From assembly GCA_910586715.1 (NCBI GenBank), contig CAJUJG010000041.1, positions 1 to 31,504 on the forward strand: a stretch of DNA of 31,504 bases, given 5' to 3'. Source of the DNA: an uncultured Lachnospiraceae bacterium (GTDB taxonomy: Bacteria > Bacillota > Clostridia > Lachnospirales > Lachnospiraceae). The position numbers were made by a program, and so were the translations under genes. Shown here in pieces: positions 1 through 7,166 of this stretch. The number at the start of each line of letters is the position of its first letter. The stretch's first letter is position 1. The notes under the pieces were generated by a model, which saw only the letters and a list, made by a program, of their open reading frames with translations, did no database searches and was not told the DNA's origin.

Positions 1-146
1 ACATAATTAGTACATACGATTGACGGTTCTGTGGATAGAACTGCGGAAACTCAAGCATGATATATCATTGCAATTCAGCCGGTTGTGTGATAAAATTTCG
101 GCGCTGCCGATAGTAATGAATCAGAATTGCCAAAGGTAAATACAGA

Positions 147-224
147 ATGAATATGCCTACGTTGGAAACAGAGCGTTTAATTTATTGGGGTATGTATAAT
201 AATCACTTTATCGAAAAGGTATAA
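147..224 (+). pseudogene. GNAT acetyltransferase N-terminal fragment
   Basis: A 25-codon frame begins MNMPTLETERLIYWG and stops after FIEKV. The first 12 residues match the usual start of RimJ/RimL-type GNAT acetyltransferases (P-T-L-E-T-E-R-L), but the acetyl-CoA-binding region never follows. The last residues read more like the end of another gene. I infer a remnant from an internal deletion. The upstream AAAGG is a weak ribosome site. A chance resemblance cannot be excluded at this length. Bases 1-146 show nothing I can name. Confidence 0.33.
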
Positions 225-235
225 TCATTATAAGA

Positions 236-281
236 CAAACAGCGGTAATCCTGTCATCCTGGATTTAGCGCTGTTTTTTGC
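236..281 (+). terminator. Rho-independent terminator
   Basis: AACAGCG (238-244) pairs with CGCTGTT (269-275) and the inner AATCC pairs with GGATT. A run of six T follows. It would end transcription from whatever gene the 147-224 remnant belonged to. Confidence 0.7.
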
Positions 282-391
282 GTAATATTTGCAAAGCCAA
301 CAAGTTTGCTCGTCAAAATTATATTTTAACATACGCTTCGCGCAGTAAAATTCGGATTGTTTCAGCCGGAAATCATTGTGAAATGCCCGGC

Positions 392-883
392 TTATAACGA
401 ATCCTCACACAGCGTTTCATAAAACGAGTAATCGACGATGCCGCTTATGTGCTCCAACGCACCCTCTTCCAATTCCTTTATCATCAGGCATTCAGGGCGC
501 GGCAGTTTGATGTTTGGTCCTGCAGTTATTCCAAACAGGCAGCTTGTTTGAAAGCCACGCGGATTATAATTTTTCGGATTTCCTTCGACAAGAACTGCTT
601 TAAATCCGAGTGCCTGTGCTTTTGTAAAGCCGTATTCCAGCAATTCTTTGGAAATATGCTGTCTTTGAAGTTCGGTTTTTACGGCGACAGGCGTGAGGAT
701 TAGCAGTTCGTCTTCGTATTTCCCTTCGATATGAAATCTTGAAAACATGGCGTAGCCGATGACAGCGTTGTGTTCATCGGTCATAATAAATTCCAACTCG
801 GGATGGTAATATTTTTTTGCCATAGTCAGTCTAAACAGAAGTTTGCGGCAAAAATTCGTACAAAGTTCCTTACGGGACTGCAA
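392..883 (-). CDS. GNAT N-acetyltransferase, YhbS-like, probably truncated at its N-terminus
   Basis: This resembles the YhbS group of GNAT enzymes, which move an acetyl group from acetyl-CoA to an unidentified amine. From about residue 27 the family pattern is clear: PELEFIM strand, a VAV-x5-QRQHISKELLEYG acetyl-CoA-binding stretch (the usual Q/RxxGxG/A is altered to QRQHIS), LGFKAVLVEGNPKNYNPRGF, then LMIKELEEGAL near the end. The first 25 residues are Cys/Arg-rich and unlike the family, and about 25-30 normal N-terminal residues are missing. The only start in this frame is a TTG at 881-883 without a convincing ribosome site. The damaged motif and missing start suggest a decaying copy. Confidence 0.55.
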   Translation of the reverse strand: MQSRKELCTNFCRKLLFRLTMAKKYYHPELEFIMTDEHNAVIGYAMFSRFHIEGKYEDELLILTPVAVKTELQRQHISKELLEYGFTKAQALGFKAVLVEGNPKNYNPRGFQTSCLFGITAGPNIKLPRPECLMIKELEEGALEHISGIVDYSFYETLCEDSL

Positions 884-1156
884 CAGCTTTTTGGCTTCAT
901 TGAACCGGTAGGAGATTGATCTTCTATGGGACTTTGATTATCTCTCCTTCGCGTAAATTAGCTGTGCAAATTATAGCAAATTGTGTCAACCGTGTCAGTT
1001 TTACAGGACACGATAGTAAACTTCGTTGTAAGAGTTCAGCCTGGCACTATTCCGCGAGTAAAATCGCTCTGTATGCGATTTTGTGTGCATCAGACGTGAC
1101 AGTGAAGCCGGAGGCTGAACTGTTACACTTCGTTTGCATAGATACTACCTATCATT

Positions 1157-1341
1157 TTAACTGTATTTTGATAAAATTAACACCTCGCCAATATCCCCAT
1201 CAATACAAATACTCCGTCCTTCCAGCGCAATCGGACAAAAAGCCTCCCCGTAATTGATACAGGCATAAACCGCCCTGCCATTTTCAGAAACCGCCTGTCG
1301 AACAAAAAAATCACAATTCGGCATAAGATGCTCAAATAGCG
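1157..1341 (-). pseudogene. C-terminal remnant of an unidentified enzyme
   Basis: The minus strand reads openly for about 60 codons (LFEHLMPNCDFFVRQAV, then GRAVYACINYGEAF, PIALEGRSICIDGDIGEVLIL) and ends at a TAA at 1157-1159. The composition looks like real protein: alternating hydrophobic strands of the kind found in C-terminal beta domains of glycoside hydrolases, though I cannot assign a family. There is no start codon with a ribosome site. The reading ends abruptly at about 1341, where plus-strand homology to a nuclease begins, so this point looks like a recombination junction. The plus-strand frame over 916-1257 is not protein-like. Confidence 0.4.
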
Positions 1342-1977
1342 CTTAACAAGGGTGAGATTACGGAAGAGACACTGACGGTAACATTTCCGAATACGGCGGT
1401 TTTGTATCTTCGTTCTTATAAGAAAACACCGGATAAAATGAATTATGTGATTATCACACCAGGTGGGACGGTTCAGTATGAGGTGCCGGTTATGAAGGTG
1501 CAGACGTATACGCTGAATGATATTTTTGAAAAACGCCTGTTAATGTTAATTCCATTTTATATTTTTTCATATGAGAAACAGTTTCCGGAGTATAATAATA
1601 ATGAGCGGAAACTAGCAGAATTGAAAGCGGAGTATCAGGAAATTTTGGAACACCTTGACGAGTTGGAACGGCAGGGCGTAATCGGGACATTTGACAAACG
1701 CACAATTATAGAACTTTCCAATGATGTGATTAAAATGATTGCACAAAAATATGAAAATGTGCAGAAAGGCGTAGATGATATGATGAGAGGACCATTGATT
1801 GAAACAAGTGCAAGAACTATATTAAATTAGGGAATAAATCAAGGAATAAGTCAGGGAAAGAAGGAAACAGCGCTTAAGATGCTAAAAGCAGGGAAGCTGA
1901 CAATTGAAGAAATTGCAGAGTGTTCGGGACTTAGTGTAGAAGAAATAGAACAGCTTGCAGGACTTCAAACAGTGTAG
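1342..1977 (+). pseudogene. Rpn / PD-(D/E)XK nuclease-family transposase-like protein, truncated, with an internal amber stop
   Basis: This matches a protein type very common in Lachnospiraceae, the Rpn recombination-promoting nuclease / PD-(D/E)XK transposase-like family. What remains is the segment after the nuclease core: TVTFPNTAVLYLRS, ITPGGTVQYEVPVMK, LLMLIPFYIFSYE, then a helical region rich in Glu and Lys. The frame is already open at 1342 with no start there, so the catalytic N-terminal half has been lost at the junction with the minus-strand scrap. A TAG at 1828-1830 interrupts the frame, but it continues as GINQGISQGKKETALKML, and SGLSVEEIEQLAG to a second stop at 1975-1977. That tail of GxxxG repeats plus a small helix-turn-helix-like segment is the normal family ending. 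Not functional. Confidence 0.7.
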
Positions 1978-2000
1978 AATAATAAATCATGGAAAAACCC

Positions 2001-2040
2001 AAAAAGAACCGCCGGAATATGCGGTTCTTTTGCATTTTTT
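2001..2040 (+). terminator. Rho-independent terminator
   Basis: AAGAACCGC pairs with GCGGTTCTT around an 8-base loop, followed by TTGCATTTTTT. It lies just after the second stop of the nuclease remnant, as expected for its original terminator. Confidence 0.75.
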
Positions 2041-2144
2041 ATCCTATTTCTAGTTTACTGTAATCATTTTTGCCTCCATGGGTCAAATGAGAGAAGAAAA
2101 TAGTATAATCAAAAAAGAATTTGATTTTAGTGGAGGTGAAGAAA

Positions 2145-2177
2145 ATGGTGGCATTCCTACGATTAAGAAATATCTAA
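2145..2177 (+). other. Ten-codon open frame behind a strong ribosome site, probably a gene-start remnant
   Basis: GGAGGTGA lies 5 bases before an ATG that reads ten codons (MVAFLRLRNI) and stops. A TATAAT at 2103-2108 upstream could be its -10 box. A strong start with no gene behind it suggests a 5' end left by a deletion. A short leader peptide for the downstream P-loop gene is a weaker alternative. Confidence 0.25.
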
Positions 2178-2192
2178 GTACATGGAACTGTG

Positions 2193-2235
2193 TTAAATAG
2201 TTTTATGTACAAACAGGACACTAAAAACTATTTAA
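2193..2235 (+). promoter_or_regulatory. Perfect 12-bp inverted repeat ahead of the P-loop gene
   Basis: TTAAATAGTTTT (2193-2204) is repeated in reverse as AAAACTATTTAA (2224-2235) around a 19-base loop. The second arm ends two bases before the ribosome site AAAGGAGA, with the ATG at 2252. There is no T run after the stem, so a terminator is unlikely. It could be an operator or an mRNA hairpin limiting ribosome access. The AT-rich arms mean a moderate chance of coincidence. Confidence 0.4.
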
Positions 2236-2251
2236 TAAAGGAGAACTTATA

Positions 2252-2956
2252 ATGATACTTCAAGATAATGTAATTAAAGAATATTTAATAAATGTTTATT
2301 TTATAACTGGGACACCCTGTGGCGGAAAGACAACAATTTCACGGGAGTTGGAGAAACGGCACCATTTATTGGTTTATGATATTGATGAACAGTTTTCCTA
2401 TCATCAAAAAATTTCTAATTCTGCTTTTCAACCGTCAATGAATAAAGTTTTTATAGATGCAGATGCGTTTTTTGGGCGTACGGTAGAGGAATATAAAGAA
2501 TGGCTGATTGATAACACAAGAGAACAATTGGATTTTGTATTGTTGGATTTGATTTGTCTTTCACAAAATAAAATTGTATTGTGTGACTGCCATTTGACGG
2601 TGGAAGAAGCTGAAAAATATACAGAAGCATCCCGAATAGTGTTTTTAATAAAAGAACCATCAAATTTAGTTGAGGATTATTGTAATCGTCCTGACCATCA
2701 AGGGTTTCGTGATTTTATTAACAGTGCGTCTGATATTGAAAAAGCAAAGGCAACCTGTAATGTAACCTTAAAAACGCTCAATGAGAAAAAATGTAATGAT
2801 ATTAAGAGCAGTAACTATTTGTGGATTGAAAGAACTGAAAAAAGTACAATTGAGGATACTGTAAGAAAGGTAGATCAACATTTTGGTTTTGTTAAAAAAG
2901 ATTTTAACATGGATACATTAGAGAAAAAGGTATTTATAAACAAGTTGGAAAAATAA
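2252..2956 (+). CDS. P-loop NTPase, nucleoside/small-molecule kinase-like
   Basis: A 234-residue protein with a clear Walker A motif GTPCGGKT at residues 20-27, directly after a hydrophobic strand (VYFIT). This is the layout of adenylate-kinase and shikimate-kinase type enzymes. The following TISRELEKR helix and the VYDIDEQF strand fit that fold. A second hydrophobic strand KIVLCDCHLT may be the equivalent of Walker B. I cannot name the substrate. The start is the ATG at 2252, with AAAGGAGA eight bases upstream. The gene is AT-richer than the neighbours, stands alone and is preceded by an inverted repeat, so it may have been acquired horizontally. An antibiotic or nucleoside kinase role is speculation. 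Confidence 0.7.
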   Translation: MILQDNVIKEYLINVYFITGTPCGGKTTISRELEKRHHLLVYDIDEQFSYHQKISNSAFQPSMNKVFIDADAFFGRTVEEYKEWLIDNTREQLDFVLLDLICLSQNKIVLCDCHLTVEEAEKYTEASRIVFLIKEPSNLVEDYCNRPDHQGFRDFINSASDIEKAKATCNVTLKTLNEKKCNDIKSSNYLWIERTEKSTIEDTVRKVDQHFGFVKKDFNMDTLEKKVFINKLEK

Positions 2957-3093
2957 AAGGAAGATTTGCAATAACCTTGAAAATTTATTCGACACAAAAT
3001 ATGGAAAAGCTCACAAATATTGTGAAAGAGGTTCGATGAGATAGGACGCATAGCTGCACTGTTTCTACTGCGGAAGTGATAAGTTGATGGAGC

Positions 3094-3180
3094 TTATGTA
3101 CCTATATTCGGACAAAATTGACATTGCGAACTACAACTGAACCGATCATTGGGGGTTATGTACTCATATTCGGACAAAAT
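3094..3180 (+). repeat. Two 25-bp direct repeats, possible IS21-type terminal repeats
   Basis: Bases 3094-3118 and 3156-3180 match at 23 of 25 positions; both read TTATGTAC, two variable bases, then ATATTCGGACAAAAT. They lie 62 bases apart in the same direction. Closely spaced imperfect repeats of this size are typical of the ends of IS21-family elements, and in the reverse direction the first reads from TGTCAATTTTG, compatible with a TG...CA end. No istA or istB gene is nearby, so at most this is an orphan end. Bases 2957-3250 hold no other convincing feature. Confidence 0.4.
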
Positions 3181-3250
3181 AGAACAAAAAATGTCGGGAC
3201 AGTATTAATGAATAAGCGTATACTTTAGTTACAGCAGGAGGTTGACGGTT

Positions 3251-4108
3251 ATGGAATGGGCAGAGGCTATCAGGAAAGCAGTTGCATATATTGAGAGCCA
3301 CATCACGGAAGACATTACAATGTACGAGGTGGCAAAACACATAAATATTTCACCGTTCTATTTTCACAAGGGCTTTAGCATATTATGCGGATATTCCATA
3401 GCGGAATATATAAGAAACCGCAGAATGTCTCTTGCAGGGGGTGAATGGATTACAAGCGATATTACGGTTATGGAGCTTGCAATAAAATACGGTTATGATT
3501 CTCCTGACAGCTTTACCAAAGCATTTACGCGTTTTCACGGACATACGCCTCTGACCGTGCGAAGGGATAAAACAATGATTAAAACGTTCGCACCGCTGAA
3601 ACTAACAATTTCATTGAAAGGTGGTTCAATTATGGAGTACAGAATTGTCAAAAAAGAAGGTTTTTCCGTTTTGGGTGTATCAAAGATGTTTTGTTATGAG
3701 AATGCAAAACAGGAACTTCCGCTGTTTTGGCAGGAGCATTATACTTCGGGAAAGGGCGAAGAGGTCTGCGGAATGTTCGGCATTAACATTGATTTACAGA
3801 TGGGAAACGAAACATTTGAATATCTGATTGCCGATGTCTATAATCCGTCTAAGGATATTCCCGATGGATTTGTAGTAAAAACAATCCCCGCATTTACATG
3901 GGCAGTTTTTCCCTGCAGGGGCGCTCTTCCGCATTCCTTACAAGATGTCAATACAAAGATTTTCTCCGAATGGCTTCCCGCATTGCAGGAGTATGAGTTT
4001 GCGGCAGGATATTGTGTCGAAATGTATGACACACCGAACAAATATCCAAACGGGACAAAGGACGATAATTATTATACAGAGATATGGCTTCCCGTTAAAA
4101 AGAAATAA
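3251..4108 (+). CDS. AraC-family transcriptional regulator with a C-terminal GyrI-like effector-binding domain
   Basis: A one-component DNA-binding regulator. Residues 1-105 form the AraC double helix-turn-helix: IESHITEDITMYEVAKHINISPF then YFHKGF, and the second unit ELAIKYGYDSPDSFTKAF followed by FHGHTP, the family hallmark. From about residue 128 (MEYRIVKKEGFSVLGVS) a GyrI-like/AraC effector-binding domain follows, ending in the typical YYTEIWLPVKK. Such proteins bind small hydrophobic or cationic compounds and often control efflux or detoxification genes. I chose ATG 3251 because AGGAGG (3236-3241) lies nine bases before it; the TTG at 3242 is too close. An internal ATG at 3632 could make the effector domain alone. 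No target gene is adjacent on the same strand. Confidence 0.88.
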   Translation: MEWAEAIRKAVAYIESHITEDITMYEVAKHINISPFYFHKGFSILCGYSIAEYIRNRRMSLAGGEWITSDITVMELAIKYGYDSPDSFTKAFTRFHGHTPLTVRRDKTMIKTFAPLKLTISLKGGSIMEYRIVKKEGFSVLGVSKMFCYENAKQELPLFWQEHYTSGKGEEVCGMFGINIDLQMGNETFEYLIADVYNPSKDIPDGFVVKTIPAFTWAVFPCRGALPHSLQDVNTKIFSEWLPALQEYEFAAGYCVEMYDTPNKYPNGTKDDNYYTEIWLPVKKK

Positions 4109-4141
4109 GATTGCAGGAAATAACATAATCAGAAACAGCGT

Positions 4142-4180
4142 AAAGACGTATGAGTCATTGACCATGCGTCTTTTGGCATT
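4142..4180 (+). terminator. Terminator after the AraC-family gene
   Basis: AAAGACGTATG (4142-4152) pairs with CATGCGTCTTT (4163-4173) with one T-G pair and a 10-base loop. A short T-rich stretch follows. It starts about 33 bases after the AraC stop codon. Confidence 0.65.
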
Positions 4181-4198
4181 TATATGGTATGTTCGATC

Positions 4199-4336
4199 CT
4201 ATGTAAATTCAAACAGTTTCTCAACGTTCATATGAAACATCTTAGCAATATCCATTGCCAGCTATAAAGAAGGATTGTAATGTCTGTTTTTCAAATGCAC
4301 AATTGTTTCACTCCTTGTATACAAGTTACGCAAGCT
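4199..4336 (-). pseudogene. XRE/Cro-CI helix-turn-helix regulator remnant
   Basis: The minus strand reads RSETIVHLKNRHYNPSL, stop, LAMDIAKMFHMNVEKLFEF, then TAG at 4199-4201. This is the second half of a small XRE-type repressor (the family reads R-x-T-I-x-x-L-E-N-G-x-Y-N-P-S-L-x-L-A), with an in-frame TAG replacing one residue. The first helices are missing or unrecognisable upstream of 4336. It is dead by both truncation and nonsense mutation. Apart from this and the small frame at 4591, the 4180-4786 gap shows nothing I can support. Confidence 0.6.
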
Positions 4337-4590
4337 TGTTCTGTTTTAGCTCCTATTTATGTAAATAACATGTGATATGCGAAACAATTATTTTATATGG
4401 AACAGTCACAGTTTTTTAAAATTTGTGGCAAATTGCCAGTTATTCACTTTTACAGGAAAATACAACAATTGTAAAAGAATTAAACACAGGTTGCTGGACC
4501 TGCACTATTTCATACAAATATTTAATTCAAAAGAAAATAAATTGAAACAAACAGGAAGAGCATATATAATGAAAGTAATATTATTTTGAT

Positions 4591-4704
4591 ATGACTTTTG
4601 CATCAAGGAATTACGCCGATATCCGACGCAAAAATGAAATTGTAAAGAAGTATTTTAGTAGAGAGACGGAGCAGGAAATGGCAAAGTTTAAGCTGAGGAA
4701 TTAA
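4591..4704 (+). CDS. Small open frame of 37 residues, unknown
   Basis: The frame reads MTFASRNYADIRRKNEI and continues as a charged helix to MAKFKLRN. It is Lys/Arg/Glu-rich and could be a single amphipathic helix. I see no ribosome site before the ATG, so it may be the tail or body of a vanished gene rather than an expressed small protein. A second short frame overlaps its stop at 4703 (MALRECGACILKRRFRVG). Neither is recognised. Confidence 0.22.
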   Translation: MTFASRNYADIRRKNEIVKKYFSRETEQEMAKFKLRN

Positions 4705-4786
4705 TGGCGTTGCGGGAGTGCGGCGCATGTATTTTGAAGCGCCGGTTTCGGGTTGGATAAATTAATAAAATAATAGGAGATACGAA

Positions 4787-5044
4787 ATGTCGGAACTAAT
4801 GTCGATGACAAATATTGGGAAAGAAATGGCAAGAAAACTGACAAGCGTTGGAATTGACTCGCCTGAAAAACTGGCGCAGTTAGGGAGTAAGCAGGCGTTT
4901 CTGAAATTAAAGGAAACTTATCCGCAGGTCTGTTTAGTGCATTTATATACACTGGAAGGCGCGATTTGCAATACGGAATTTAACGGTCTGCCAAAAGAAA
5001 AGGAAGCGGAATTAAAAGAATTTAGCGACTTTTTAAAGAAATAA
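4787..5044 (+). CDS. TfoX/Sxy C-terminal-domain protein
   Basis: An 85-residue protein consisting only of a TfoX C-terminal domain: SMTNIGKEMARKLTSVGIDSPEKL at residues 6-29 is a helix-hairpin-helix-like start, followed by LGSKQAFLKL and the conserved LVHLYTLEGAI. In gamma-proteobacteria TfoX controls competence, but stand-alone C-terminal domains are common in Firmicutes and their role is not established. AGGAGA lies six bases before the ATG. The TAA overlaps the upstream end of the ribosome-site region of the next gene, so this is probably the first gene of an operon with the SDR protein. Confidence 0.82.
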   Translation: MSELMSMTNIGKEMARKLTSVGIDSPEKLAQLGSKQAFLKLKETYPQVCLVHLYTLEGAICNTEFNGLPKEKEAELKEFSDFLKK

Positions 5045-5055
5045 TGGAGGCAAAG

Positions 5056-5931
5056 ATGAACATTTTAGTAATTGGCGGAACTCGGTTTTTTGGGATTCCT
5101 ATGGTGAATGAACTGTTGGAAAAAGGGCATGACGTGACGATTGCGACAAGAGGTAAAACCCCGGATTCATTTGGCAGCAGGGTGCGGCGGATTGTACTGC
5201 AGCGGACAGATGAGGAAAGCGTCAAGGCTGCCCTAAAGGGGACACATTACGATGTCATAATCGATAAAATTGCATATTGTTCCAATGATATTAGATACGT
5301 AATGGAACATGCTGACTGCGGTAAATACATCTATATGTCAAGCACGTCAGTCTATGCGCCGAAACGCTATAATACAATGGAAACGGATTTTGACGGGACT
5401 TCAAAGGACTTTGTATGGTGTGACAGAAAAGCCTTTCCATATGAAGAAATCAAGCGGCAAGCAGAGTACGCGCTGTGGCAGAAGTACGCGGATAAAAACT
5501 GGATTGCGGTAAGATATCCGTTTACAATCGGGCGGGACGATTATACAAAAAGACTGCTTTTTTATGTGGAGCATACAATGAAGTCGATACCAATGTGCGT
5601 TGATAATTTGGACTGTCAAATGGGGTTTGTCCGCTCTGATGAGGCGGGAAAATTCATTGCCTTTTTGGTTGACAAAGAGCTGCGGGGCGCCATAAACGGA
5701 AGCTCTCAGGGTACAATTTCCATAAAAGAAATCATTGACTATGTTGAGAAAAAGACGGGCACAAAGGCGGTTCTTGACAGTGAAGGAGAGGAAGCCCCGT
5801 ATAACGGGGAGCCGGAATACAGTATCAATACCGATAAGGCAAACGCGCTTGGATTCCGGTTTTCGACACTTCAGGAATGGATATATGATTTGCTGGATTA
5901 CTATATTTTGTTGGTCAAAAACGGAGATTGA
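5056..5931 (+). CDS. NAD-dependent epimerase/dehydratase, extended SDR family
   Basis: A 291-residue Rossmann enzyme. Residues 1-12 hold the nucleotide-binding strand and loop (MNILVIGGTRFFG, the GxxGxxG variant of extended SDRs). YIYMSSTSVYAP is the active-site strand with the catalytic serine, and YEEIK is the YxxxK pair. WIAVRYPFTIG is the usual substrate-domain strand, and IIDYVEKKTG leads into the C-terminal substrate lobe. It probably acts on a sugar nucleotide or related substrate, which the sequence does not reveal. I place the start at ATG 5056 because GGAGG at 5046-5050 precedes it; the ATG at 5044 lies inside that ribosome site. The TGA is two bases from the next gene's ATG, so the genes are coupled. 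Confidence 0.85.
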   Translation: MNILVIGGTRFFGIPMVNELLEKGHDVTIATRGKTPDSFGSRVRRIVLQRTDEESVKAALKGTHYDVIIDKIAYCSNDIRYVMEHADCGKYIYMSSTSVYAPKRYNTMETDFDGTSKDFVWCDRKAFPYEEIKRQAEYALWQKYADKNWIAVRYPFTIGRDDYTKRLLFYVEHTMKSIPMCVDNLDCQMGFVRSDEAGKFIAFLVDKELRGAINGSSQGTISIKEIIDYVEKKTGTKAVLDSEGEEAPYNGEPEYSINTDKANALGFRFSTLQEWIYDLLDYYILLVKNGD

Positions 5932-5933
5932 TT

Positions 5934-6419
5934 ATGAAGCAAAACGCAATTTATACTAGAAGAAGTATCCGAAAATTTCAGGACAAACCAGTTTCAAGGG
6001 AAATCATTGAGGCTGTCATTCAAGTCGGAAGCGCCGCGCCATCCGCGAAAAACAGGCAACCGTGGAAGTGTATTGTTTTGGGAAATCATAGCAAGGAAGA
6101 ATTTCTTTCTTTGATGGAAAAGGGAATTTACAGGGAAGAAAATGAGTGCGCAATGCTGCCAAAGTCAAAGAACGGTTTGCCGGATGCCAAAAATACCTTG
6201 CGCATTATGCGGGAGGCGCCGGTTTTGATTGTCGTAATCAATACAAACGGGAAAAGTCCGTTTACGGCGCTTGACACGGACGAACGGTTTACAGAGATAT
6301 GCGATACGCTGTCAATCGGCGCGTTTATTGAAAATATGCTTTTGCAGGCGCAGGATGCGGATGAATGCCCCGACAAGCGTCCGCGGAAGGAATTAGGGGA
6401 TATTATGGCAGTAATTTAA
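5934..6419 (+). CDS. Nitroreductase-family protein with an internal deletion
   Basis: The first 140 residues are a normal FMN-binding nitroreductase: TRRSIRKFQDKPVSREIIE, GSAAPSAKNRQPWKCIVL (FMN contacts), and later SIGAFIENMLLQAQ. The sequence then jumps directly to DECPDKRPRKELGDI, the usual last segment. About 40-50 residues are absent between them, the part that normally reads LGLGxxWI and carries further FMN contacts. The frame is intact across the join. The length is 161 residues against roughly 200 or more usually. The start is ATG 5934, with GGAG seven bases upstream, two bases after the SDR stop. Without the central C-terminal half an active flavoenzyme is unlikely. Confidence 0.75.
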   Translation: MKQNAIYTRRSIRKFQDKPVSREIIEAVIQVGSAAPSAKNRQPWKCIVLGNHSKEEFLSLMEKGIYREENECAMLPKSKNGLPDAKNTLRIMREAPVLIVVINTNGKSPFTALDTDERFTEICDTLSIGAFIENMLLQAQDADECPDKRPRKELGDIMAVI

Positions 6420-6437
6420 AATTTGGAGGAGAAAAAT

Positions 6438-6983
6438 ATGATATTCGCAGAGGAACAGTATAGATTAGATGAAAAAAGAATTACCTTACGTAGTGCGAGA
6501 TTAGATGAAGCGCAAATGCTTCTTGATTATCTGAAAACTGTTACGGGTGAAACAAGGTTCTTGATGTCTGAGCCCGACGAAATACAGCTTACTTTAAAAG
6601 AAGAGGAGCAATTTATTAACGACCATAATCAATCGGAATATCAACTTTTGCTTTTAGCATTTGTAGATGGGGAATATGCAGGAAATTGTTCATTTGAAGG
6701 AAAATCAGGTAGCCGACGGACAAGACACCGTGCGGGAATAGGTATTGCTTTGTATCAGAAGTATACAGGATTTGGCTTGGGAAGGCTTATGTTAAAAAGA
6801 CTGTTGGAAGAAGTAAAAAATCATGGCTTTGAACAGGCTGAATTAAGTGTGGCAGGTAATAATAAAAGAGCCCGTCATTTGTATGAAAGCTTGGGATTTA
6901 AGGTGTGCGGTACGTTTCCGAATGCAAATAAATATGACGACGGAACTTATGCTGACGATATTTTTATGGTCTTGAAGCTTTAA
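6438..6983 (+). CDS. GNAT family N-acetyltransferase
   Basis: A 181-residue enzyme of the RimJ/SpeG-like GNAT branch. RITLRSARLDEAQMLLDYL is the N-terminal strand and helix; GIGIALYQKYTGFGLGRLMLK carries the acetyl-CoA pyrophosphate loop (variant of R/QxxGxG/A); AELSVAGNNKRARHLYESLGF is motif B with the conserved N, A and Y. Substrate unknown: an amine, a polyamine or a protein N-terminus are all possible. ATG 6438 is chosen because GGAGGAG lies eight bases before it; the in-frame TTG at 6423 lies before that site. It follows the nitroreductase by 18 bases and is probably co-transcribed. Confidence 0.85.
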   Translation: MIFAEEQYRLDEKRITLRSARLDEAQMLLDYLKTVTGETRFLMSEPDEIQLTLKEEEQFINDHNQSEYQLLLLAFVDGEYAGNCSFEGKSGSRRTRHRAGIGIALYQKYTGFGLGRLMLKRLLEEVKNHGFEQAELSVAGNNKRARHLYESLGFKVCGTFPNANKYDDGTYADDIFMVLKL

Positions 6984-6999
6984 TCCCTATTAAAGGAAC

Positions 7000-7018
7000 C
7001 GCTTTGTGAACCAAAGCG
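7000..7018 (+). terminator. Stem-loop after the GNAT gene, possible terminator
   Basis: CGCTTTG and CAAAGCG form a perfect 7-bp stem with a 5-base loop 17 bases after the GNAT stop. There is no proper T run after it (GCGCCGTTT), so termination efficiency is doubtful. Confidence 0.35.
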
Positions 7019-7089
7019 CGCCGTTTATCGAAACAGTGGCTGGTGCGTAGATGCCTTAAAACAGTACGAATAAGAACACCCGTAGTATC

Positions 7090-7118
7090 TTGAATTTCCT
7101 ATAATACCGGACTATAAT
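7090..7118 (+). promoter_or_regulatory. Sigma-A-type promoter for the NifX-like gene
   Basis: TTGAAT (7090-7095) and TATAAT (7113-7118) are separated by exactly 17 bases, about 50 bases before the coding start. A second TATAAT-like sequence lies inside the spacer. Confidence 0.6.
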
Positions 7119-7166
7119 GGTGTTATTCGGCATTGAATAAGAATTGGGAAAGGAATGAATAAGCTT

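Noticed and set aside
916..1257. 113-codon plus-strand open frame
   Set aside because: Composition is not protein-like, there is no ribosome site, and the opposite strand carries a more convincing protein scrap at 1157-1341.
2252..2956. Named antibiotic phosphotransferase
   Set aside because: Only the P-loop and general kinase layout are visible; no aminoglycoside or chloramphenicol phosphotransferase signature was found.
4377..4589. 70-codon plus-strand open frame
   Set aside because: AT-rich random-looking frame rich in Asn, Phe and Lys without a ribosome site or recognisable motif.
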